Source of the DNA: CAKSQF01 sp964568425
GTDB lineage: Bacteria > Bacillota > Clostridia > Oscillospirales > CAG-272
Length of the DNA stretch: 64,000 nt
Assembly: GCA_964568425.1 (NCBI GenBank)
Contig: CAZMPO010000001.1
Coordinates: forward strand, 62,001-126,000
Reading direction: 5' to 3'
A model generated the notes under the pieces. That model made no database searches and was not told the origin of the DNA. It saw only the letters and a list, made by a program, of their open reading frames with translations. Shown here one piece after another: positions 59,061 to 64,000 of this stretch (the stretch's first letter is position 1; each line of letters opens with the position of its first letter). A program made the translations under genes and the position numbers.

Positions 59061-60284
59061 TCAGAACGCCCAAGTGCCGTTTTCGAAGATCTTGACGTTC
59101 TCGCCGTTCTCGGTCTCGGCGGTGATTGCGAGATCTTCTGTTCCGATCATGAAATCGACATGTATCATCGAGTCATTGATGCCCTTGGCATGCAGCTCGT
59201 CGATCGTGTATTTTTCGAAATCCTTCACGCAGGCGGTAAATCCCGCGCCGAGTGCAAGGTGGCAGACAGCGTTTTCGTCAAAGAGAGTGTTGTAGAAAAG
59301 CAGTCCCGAGCGGTTGATCGGGCTTTCGAAGGGAACAAGTGCGCACTCGCCGAGGTATGCCGCGCCCTCGTCCATCGAGATCATCTTTTCAAGAAGTGCC
59401 TTTCCGACCTTTGCGTCGCACTCGACAGCCTTGCCGCCCTCGAATCTGATCCAAAATTCATCGATCAGCTCGCCTCTGTAGGAAAGGGGCTTCGATGCGT
59501 ATACGACGCCGTCAGCCTCGCCGCGCATGGGTGATGTGAAGACCTCCTCGGACGGGATGTTCGGATTGAAGAATCTGCCGCCGAGCGTGTTTTCGCCGCC
59601 GCCTGCGAAGATTCCGTCGGGAATAAGTCCGACTGTGAAGTCGGTGCCGTTTGATGCGCTGTAGTGGAGCTTTCTGATGCCGAGCGAGTTAAGATATTCG
59701 TAACGACGGCGCAGATCGTTGTTGTGCTCCTCCCATGCGGCGATCGGATCGCCGTCGGCACGCGAGGTGAACAGGATCGCCTCCCAAAGCTTTTCGACAG
59801 CCTGCGATGTGCGGAGCTCGGGGAATACCTTCTTTGCCCATGCCTTGCCGGGTACTGCCGCGATGACCCACTGATATTTGTTATCCATCTCCTCGCGGAT
59901 CGGCTTTATGATCTTGTATCTTGCCTGATTTGCCTTGGCAAGCTTTTCTTGGTTGATGCCCTTGAGCCCATCGGGATCGGACGATTCGAGATATATCATG
60001 ACAGGGAGGGACTCGGCACGATATTTGAGCTTCGAGACTTCCCAATCGAGCATGCGATTCATGACCTTCTGAGAACGATAGCGAGTGTGTACCTTTGCAA
60101 GAGGCTGATAGCTCCACTCGACGGTGACGGTCGACGCGCCTGCCTTGTAGCATTCCTCAACGACCATCTGCACAAATTCGGGCTGATCAAGCTCTGCCGA
60201 TACGATGACCTCTTGTCCCTTGGCGACGTGACCGCCTACATTTGCGATAAGTTTTGCGTAATTTCTGAGTACTGTTTTTTTCAT
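59061..60284 (-). CDS. M29-family (AmpS-like) aminopeptidase
   Basis: 407 residues, start behind AAAGGAC. VSAELDQPEFVQMVVEECYKAGASTVTVEW, IAAVPGKAWAKKVFPEL and AILFTSRADGDPIAAWEEH open the protein; the metal-site part has DFTVGLIPDGIF, NIPSEEVFTSPMRGEADGVVY, GKALLEKMISMDEGAAYLGECALVPFESPIN, and FDENAVCHLALG with IHVDFMIGT at the end, all typical of dimetal M29 aminopeptidases. It releases N-terminal residues from peptides in the cytoplasm. Downstream of it, the DUF885 lipoprotein could deliver peptides (inference). Confidence 0.93.
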   Translation of the reverse strand: MKKTVLRNYAKLIANVGGHVAKGQEVIVSAELDQPEFVQMVVEECYKAGASTVTVEWSYQPLAKVHTRYRSQKVMNRMLDWEVSKLKYRAESLPVMIYLESSDPDGLKGINQEKLAKANQARYKIIKPIREEMDNKYQWVIAAVPGKAWAKKVFPELRTSQAVEKLWEAILFTSRADGDPIAAWEEHNNDLRRRYEYLNSLGIRKLHYSASNGTDFTVGLIPDGIFAGGGENTLGGRFFNPNIPSEEVFTSPMRGEADGVVYASKPLSYRGELIDEFWIRFEGGKAVECDAKVGKALLEKMISMDEGAAYLGECALVPFESPINRSGLLFYNTLFDENAVCHLALGAGFTACVKDFEKYTIDELHAKGINDSMIHVDFMIGTEDLAITAETENGENVKIFENGTWAF

Positions 60285-60307
60285 TTTGATAATGTCCTTT
60301 CGGTGAT

Positions 60308-60733
60308 TTATTTGTGATATTTACCGCCTGCGGCGATGTTTAGTGCGCGATATACCTGCTCGAGCAGGATAATCCGCATAAGTTGGTGTGGAAATGTCAT
60401 GCGAGAAAATGACAGTCGAAGATCTGCGGCGCGCTTTACCTCGTCGGGAAGACCGTCGAAAGGTCCTATGACAAAGCAGATGTGCGAGTGCCCTCTTGAC
60501 GGCAGACTGTCGATAAGCTCGGACAGCTCCTCGGACGAGAGCTCCTTGCCCTCGACGCAGAGCGCGATGATGTACGCGCGTTTTGGCAGGGCGGGCAGGA
60601 TCGGCGCACCGTCACGAAGCTCGATCGTGTTAAAACGGCAGTAGCCGGATAGCCGCTTTTCGTATTCCGCCGCCGCCTCGCGCAGGTATTTTTCCTTTAA
60701 GTTGCCGGAGCAAACGAGTGTGATATCAAGCAT
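60308..60733 (-). CDS. rlmH: 23S rRNA pseudouridine-1915 N3-methyltransferase RlmH
   Basis: 141 residues, a SPOUT-class methyltransferase acting on the ribosome. The signature elements are present: LVCSGNLKEKYLREAAAEYEKRL, LCVEGKELSSEELSELI, CFVIGPFDGLPDEV (SAM knot, usual IGG replaced by IGP), and the C-terminal FSRMTFPHQLMRIILLEQVYRALNIAAGGKYHK, which is highly conserved. The start overlaps the end of the heparinase-like gene by 8 bases, so translation is coupled. This is the last gene of the ddl-rnhA operon. Confidence 0.95.
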   Translation of the reverse strand: MLDITLVCSGNLKEKYLREAAAEYEKRLSGYCRFNTIELRDGAPILPALPKRAYIIALCVEGKELSSEELSELIDSLPSRGHSHICFVIGPFDGLPDEVKRAADLRLSFSRMTFPHQLMRIILLEQVYRALNIAAGGKYHK

Positions 60734-62402
60734 TGCCGTCTACCTTAAACTCAAATTCCGCACTGCCGAGCGTGGGGTCGATCTCGTAATCGATGCAGTA
60801 AACGAGTATCGAAGCACTCCCATGCGAGGGTTCCTCGCGGACCGATACGGTGGGCGTTACATCCGCGTTTATCATTTTCATGCTGACATCGCTAAACCAA
60901 ATGCGTCCGTCGCGGATTGTCGGTTTTGTCATGCTTACAAAACGCTCTGTGATGCTGTTAACGCGCTCACCCCATGTGTCGCGAAGGGTGATGCTGTCAT
61001 CCGACAGATCAAATACTCGCTCGAATTTGCCGATATCGATCGGGTATGCACCGTCGATCCTAAGCGAGACCCTGTCGCCGTCAAGGCTCAGATCGCCGCG
61101 ATATTCGCGCCCTTCGTGTTGGAGCGTGCCGTTGATGATCGGAACCGAGTGGCTCTCCGAGCTGTTGCAGAAGATCGTGTATCTTGTTGCCGCTCTGAAA
61201 TATTGCCTTGTGTATCTGCCCGAGCCTATGTCGCAAAGCTCTTGACCGTTTTTGGTGGCGATGATGAAATTGCCGATGTCGTTGTGATTGTGCGGCTCGT
61301 CGTTGTGCCCTGCCTTGACGGCAAACGAGTAGTCGCCGCGAGTGGTGATATATTGCCCAGCACTTTCCAGCAGACAGCTTGAGAGCTTCACCTCGGAGGG
61401 GGTCGCATCCGGCATGAAGAAGGCGAAATAGCGGAGCATTTCCACCCATCTGCCGTCAAAGGTCTTCAGCCTGTCGGATGTCGGCAGAGGAGCGGCGTCC
61501 TTGTATTCTCTTGCGAGCAGATGAACAAGCCTTGTCGGTGCTTTCGCATAGATGTTGCTGTCCGAGAAGCTGACTGCCGTGCCGCCGAGCATGAAGTTTT
61601 TGGACGGGAAAGACGCCATAAGCTTTACCTTTTCGTCCTTGAAAAGGTCGATCCCGCCGTTTGTATGGATGCGGAGCATGTCCGCGAAATAGCAGTAATA
61701 GCCAAATCCGTAGCTCCAATAGTCAAATCCCTCAAGGCACGCGCCGTCTGATGTGTATGACTCAAGACAGCAGTTGACGGTTTCGAGCAGGCAGGGAAGA
61801 TATTTTTCGAGCATTTCAGGCTCTGCGTAGATCATGGTCATGCCGATCGAGCCCGCGCAGACCGCCGCCCAGTTGTTCGCACTTTTCTCCCACCAGAATT
61901 TGCGTGCGACATAATTGTCAAGCACGCGCGATTTTACCTCGATCTTGACACGGCGAAGGACACGCTCGTGAAGGCGATCCTTAAGAAAAGCCGCGATCTC
62001 GGTCAGGGTGAGTGCGGTCTCGGATGAAAAGAGATCGACGCTCGTTGTGTCGTCCTCGTAACTGCCGCTGCAATGGGCAGGCAGTGACCAGCTGTACTCG
62101 TCGCATATCATCCAGATCAGATCCTCGACCTTGTGCAGATACTCGTCACACTCGGGGTAGACAAGCGACATTATGGCGGCATTCGCAAGTCGGATACGCC
62201 TTGTAAAATAAGGACCCTCAAATGATCCCCGATCACCGTCATCGTAAAAACGATTGCGCGCCGAAAAGGGCAGCTCGGGCATTGGCAGTGTGCGCTGTAT
62301 CTTGTATTGATCTTTTATGTGCCCAAGCACATCGGCGTATGCCTCGTTGGTTCTTACATTCTGCCAGAACTCCCCGTCCAGCAGTTCGGGATAAAGCTTC
62401 AT
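60726..62402 (-). CDS. Heparinase II/III-family polysaccharide lyase
   Basis: 558 residues with a strong AGGAGG site and no signal peptide. An N-terminal (alpha/alpha) toroid (KSANNWAAVCAGSIGMTMIYAEP, YWSYGFGYYCYFADMLRI) is followed by the beta-sandwich heparinase_II_III domain with FAVKAGHNDEPHNHNDIGNFII, holding the His/Asn catalytic cluster, and GSGRYTRQYFRAATRYTIFCNSSESHSVPIINGTLQ, whose shape is typical of this lyase group. It probably degrades uronate-containing oligosaccharides taken up by the cell. It is unusual in sitting between housekeeping genes and overlapping rlmH. Confidence 0.88.
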   Translation of the reverse strand: MKLYPELLDGEFWQNVRTNEAYADVLGHIKDQYKIQRTLPMPELPFSARNRFYDDGDRGSFEGPYFTRRIRLANAAIMSLVYPECDEYLHKVEDLIWMICDEYSWSLPAHCSGSYEDDTTSVDLFSSETALTLTEIAAFLKDRLHERVLRRVKIEVKSRVLDNYVARKFWWEKSANNWAAVCAGSIGMTMIYAEPEMLEKYLPCLLETVNCCLESYTSDGACLEGFDYWSYGFGYYCYFADMLRIHTNGGIDLFKDEKVKLMASFPSKNFMLGGTAVSFSDSNIYAKAPTRLVHLLAREYKDAAPLPTSDRLKTFDGRWVEMLRYFAFFMPDATPSEVKLSSCLLESAGQYITTRGDYSFAVKAGHNDEPHNHNDIGNFIIATKNGQELCDIGSGRYTRQYFRAATRYTIFCNSSESHSVPIINGTLQHEGREYRGDLSLDGDRVSLRIDGAYPIDIGKFERVFDLSDDSITLRDTWGERVNSITERFVSMTKPTIRDGRIWFSDVSMKMINADVTPTVSVREEPSHGSASILVYCIDYEIDPTLGSAEFEFKVDGNA

Positions 62403-62450
62403 AACTTGACCTCCTGATATCCTGTTATATATAAAAGGTAGAAAATGGTG

Positions 62451-62816
62451 CTATTTCAAAAAGAAATTGACCCAGACGATATCGAATATGATCACAAGCG
62501 ACAGGGGGAGCAGGGCATAGATCAGCTCCTTGCCGAGGGCGTGCCGACGCTCTGCCGCCGAAAGCTTGGCGGAAAGCTCGTCTTTTGGCATGTTGGGCGG
62601 ATAATCGCTTGCCGACGGCGGTTTTTTCGAAAAACAGCGGGTCAGAACGAATACCACGCAGAATAAGATCCCTTCGGCAATGTAGAAAAGAGGATACATC
62701 CAAACAAGCCCGTATTTGAGCATAACCATGTATAATATCATGAAAAGTGCCAGAAAAAAGGCGAGTTTTATCGCTTTTTTGGCAAGTGAACTATCGATCT
62801 GCGGCATTTTGCGCAT
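62451..62816 (-). CDS. Hypothetical membrane protein
   Basis: 121 residues, start behind AAAGGGGTGACG. Three hydrophobic helices (IKLAFFLALFMILYMVML, LVWMYPLFYIAEGILFCVVFVLT, LIYALLPLSLVIIFDIVWVNFFL) flank a basic, proline-containing cytosolic loop (FSKKPPSASDYPPN). No known family was recognised. It lies 6 bases after rnhA, so it belongs to the ddl-rnhA operon; a role in the cell envelope is possible but not shown by the sequence. Confidence 0.75.
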   Translation of the reverse strand: MRKMPQIDSSLAKKAIKLAFFLALFMILYMVMLKYGLVWMYPLFYIAEGILFCVVFVLTRCFSKKPPSASDYPPNMPKDELSAKLSAAERRHALGKELIYALLPLSLVIIFDIVWVNFFLK

Positions 62817-62822
62817 GTATCG

Positions 62823-63266
62823 TCACCCCTTTCGGTAGCTGTCGGCATACGCGGTGGCAAGGCTGTCACAGCGTTCGTTATACGGGTGTCCGTTGTGACC
62901 GCGAACCCAAACATAGGTTATCTTGTGCGGACGTATCGCCGAGAGAAGTCGCTCCCAAAGATCGGGATTCAGTGCGGGCGAGCCGTCCGATTTTTTCCAG
63001 CCTCGCTTTTTCCAGCCGACCGCCCAGCCCTTTTCGAGTCCGTTTATCACATATTGCGAATCGGAGGTGAATGTCACCTCGCAGGGCTCCTTCAATGCCT
63101 CGAATGCGGCGATCGCTCCCATCAGCTCCATTTTGTTGTTTGTGGTCGACGGTGCGCCGCCCGACAGCTCTTTCTCAACCCCATGACAGACGAGTATCGC
63201 GCCCCATCCGCCCGGACCCGGGTTGCCGCGGCAGGCACCGTCGGTATAAATTTCAACTTTTTTCAT
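62823..63266 (-). CDS. rnhA: Ribonuclease HI
   Basis: 147 residues; cuts the RNA strand of RNA-DNA hybrids. The start context is weak (no clear Shine-Dalgarno), but MKKVEIYTDGACRGNPGPGGW is the family N-terminus. The DEDD catalytic set is complete: D9, E47 (NNKMELMG), D69 (TSDSQYVINGL) and D134 (NERCDSLA), with the conserved histidine in VRGHNGHPYN (124). It sits 11 bases after the ddl gene and is co-transcribed. Confidence 0.96.
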   Translation of the reverse strand: MKKVEIYTDGACRGNPGPGGWGAILVCHGVEKELSGGAPSTTNNKMELMGAIAAFEALKEPCEVTFTSDSQYVINGLEKGWAVGWKKRGWKKSDGSPALNPDLWERLLSAIRPHKITYVWVRGHNGHPYNERCDSLATAYADSYRKG

Positions 63267-63277
63267 TTTATTTCTTG

Positions 63278-64000
63278 TTATCTCTTGTTTTGTGCGTCGA
63301 ATGCCAGCTCAACAAGCTTGTCGATGACCTGCGGATAGGTCAAGCCGCTCTCGCAAATAAGCTTCGGGTACATCGATATTGAGGTAAATCCGGGGAGGGT
63401 GTTGATCTCGTTGAAGATGATGCCGCCGCCCGCCTTTACGAAAAAGTCAACGCGCGACAGTCCCTGCGCGCCGAGCGTCACATAGACCTTGCGCGCCCAC
63501 TCGCGAACCTTTGACGATATCTCGTCGGGCAGTCGCGCGGGAATGTAATATGATGCGGTGTCGTTTTTGTATTTGGTGTCGTAATCGTAAAATTCAGCAC
63601 CCGGGTCGATCTCGCCGCAGACCGACGCTACGGGATCGTCGTTGCCGATGACAGCGACCTCGATCTCGCGACCGTCGATAAATTCCTCGATCAGCACTCT
63701 CTGCGGATCGGTCAACAGTGCTTTCTCGACCGCAGGGAGCAGTTCCTCGCGGCACTTGACCTTCGATACGCCGACAGATGAGCCGGCAGACGAGGGCTTG
63801 ACGAACACGGGATAGCCAAGCTCGCCCTCGACCCTTTGCTCGACCGCCGCGAGATCCTTCATCGACTCTTTGGTCAGCACGACAGCCTTTGCCTGCGGAA
63901 CATCGGTCAGCGAGATGAGGGCTTTTGTTGTCGCTTTGTCCATCGCGGCGGCTGATGCCTTAGTCCCCGAGCCGACAAAAGGAATGCCGACAAGCTCGAG
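63278..64000 (-). CDS. ddl: D-alanine--D-alanine ligase, C-terminal part
   Basis: The frame runs to the window edge without a start codon; 240 residues are visible, beginning LELVGIPFVGSGTKASAAAMDK, the conserved pre-ATP-grasp segment. ATP-grasp marks follow: VFVKPSSAGSSVGVSKV, VLIEEFIDGREIEVAVIG, the EIDPGAEFYDYDTKY loop, a dipeptide-binding stretch GLSRVDFFVKAGGGIIFNEINTLPGFTSISMYP, and the end FDAQNKR. It makes the D-Ala-D-Ala dipeptide for peptidoglycan. The loop carries D-Y-D-T-K-Y, the form usual for D-Ala-D-Ala rather than D-lactate or D-serine ligases. Confidence 0.95.
   Translation of the reverse strand, partial: LELVGIPFVGSGTKASAAAMDKATTKALISLTDVPQAKAVVLTKESMKDLAAVEQRVEGELGYPVFVKPSSAGSSVGVSKVKCREELLPAVEKALLTDPQRVLIEEFIDGREIEVAVIGNDDPVASVCGEIDPGAEFYDYDTKYKNDTASYYIPARLPDEISSKVREWARKVYVTLGAQGLSRVDFFVKAGGGIIFNEINTLPGFTSISMYPKLICESGLTYPQVIDKLVELAFDAQNKR

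Overview
The window looks like a chromosomal segment of an uncultured, probably gut-associated clostridial Bacillota. Ribosome binding sites are strong (GGAGG/AAAGGA type). Nearly every intergenic promoter is a near-consensus sigma-A site with a 17-bp spacer, and intrinsic terminators are common. The gene set fits: type A RNase P RNA, an IscS/IscU pair, a TepA-like protease, RlmH, cohesin and dockerin modules, and many glycan-active enzymes. One run of 100 Ns (36966-37065) marks a scaffold join inside a repeat, so this is probably a metagenome-derived assembly. No tRNA, CRISPR array, prophage or transposase gene was seen.

Layout. 1-4.3 kb: the start of a GtrA-like gene, rnpB, dus, a PHP-domain protein, then a 21-bp compound-palindrome tandem array in front of an AlbA_2/ATPase-type regulator. 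4.3-8.2 kb: a large MacB-like ABC exporter fusion divergent from a TetR regulator. 8.3-13.1 kb: a VTT membrane domain fused to a HAD phosphatase, a propeller-like protein, a small unknown protein, an anion permease, and a leftover cell-wall anchor fragment. 13.2-19.6 kb: an SPFH protein, then two Gfo/Idh/MocA oxidoreductases and two sugar-phosphate-isomerase-type TIM barrels, divergent from an AraC regulator. 19.7-27.8 kb: a four-gene block encoding system II cytochrome c maturation (ResB, CcsA) and two large exported diheme proteins, one a propeller fused to a MauG/peroxidase-like domain and one related to the hydrazine synthase alpha family. This is the most unusual system here. 27.9-37.3 kb: a GT-C membrane protein, palindrome-rich spacers, a lipoprotein, a dihydroorotase-like protein that has lost metal ligands, a degenerate response regulator, MazF, an unknown protein, a TSCPD protein and phosphoglucomutase. 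37.3-40.9 kb: a divergent LCP-like lipoprotein, a ClpP-fold protease, PduL and Mrp. 41.0-47.7 kb: a 44-residue peptide gene and two exported cohesin proteins, the second also carrying a dockerin. 47.7-54.1 kb: GH36, YccF, GH38 and an EamA transporter. 54.2-64.0 kb: iscS-iscU behind a doubled palindromic operator, a CE7 esterase, a DUF885 lipoprotein, an M29 aminopeptidase, and a likely operon ddl-rnhA-membrane protein-heparinase II/III-rlmH.

How the parts fit. The glycosidases, esterase, heparinase-like lyase, oxidoreductase/epimerase operon and cohesin/dockerin proteins describe an organism living on complex glycans and displaying protein assemblies at its surface. ResB/CcsA next to two exported CxxCH proteins indicates heme attachment outside the membrane, which is not expected of a plain fermenter; its electron donor and acceptor cannot be read from this window. 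Several dispersed non-coding repeats (AATTAG heptamer elements, a shared terminator cassette, a shared hairpin just downstream of promoters, a 27-bp-stem palindrome) recur between unrelated genes and look like a genome-specific intergenic repeat population.
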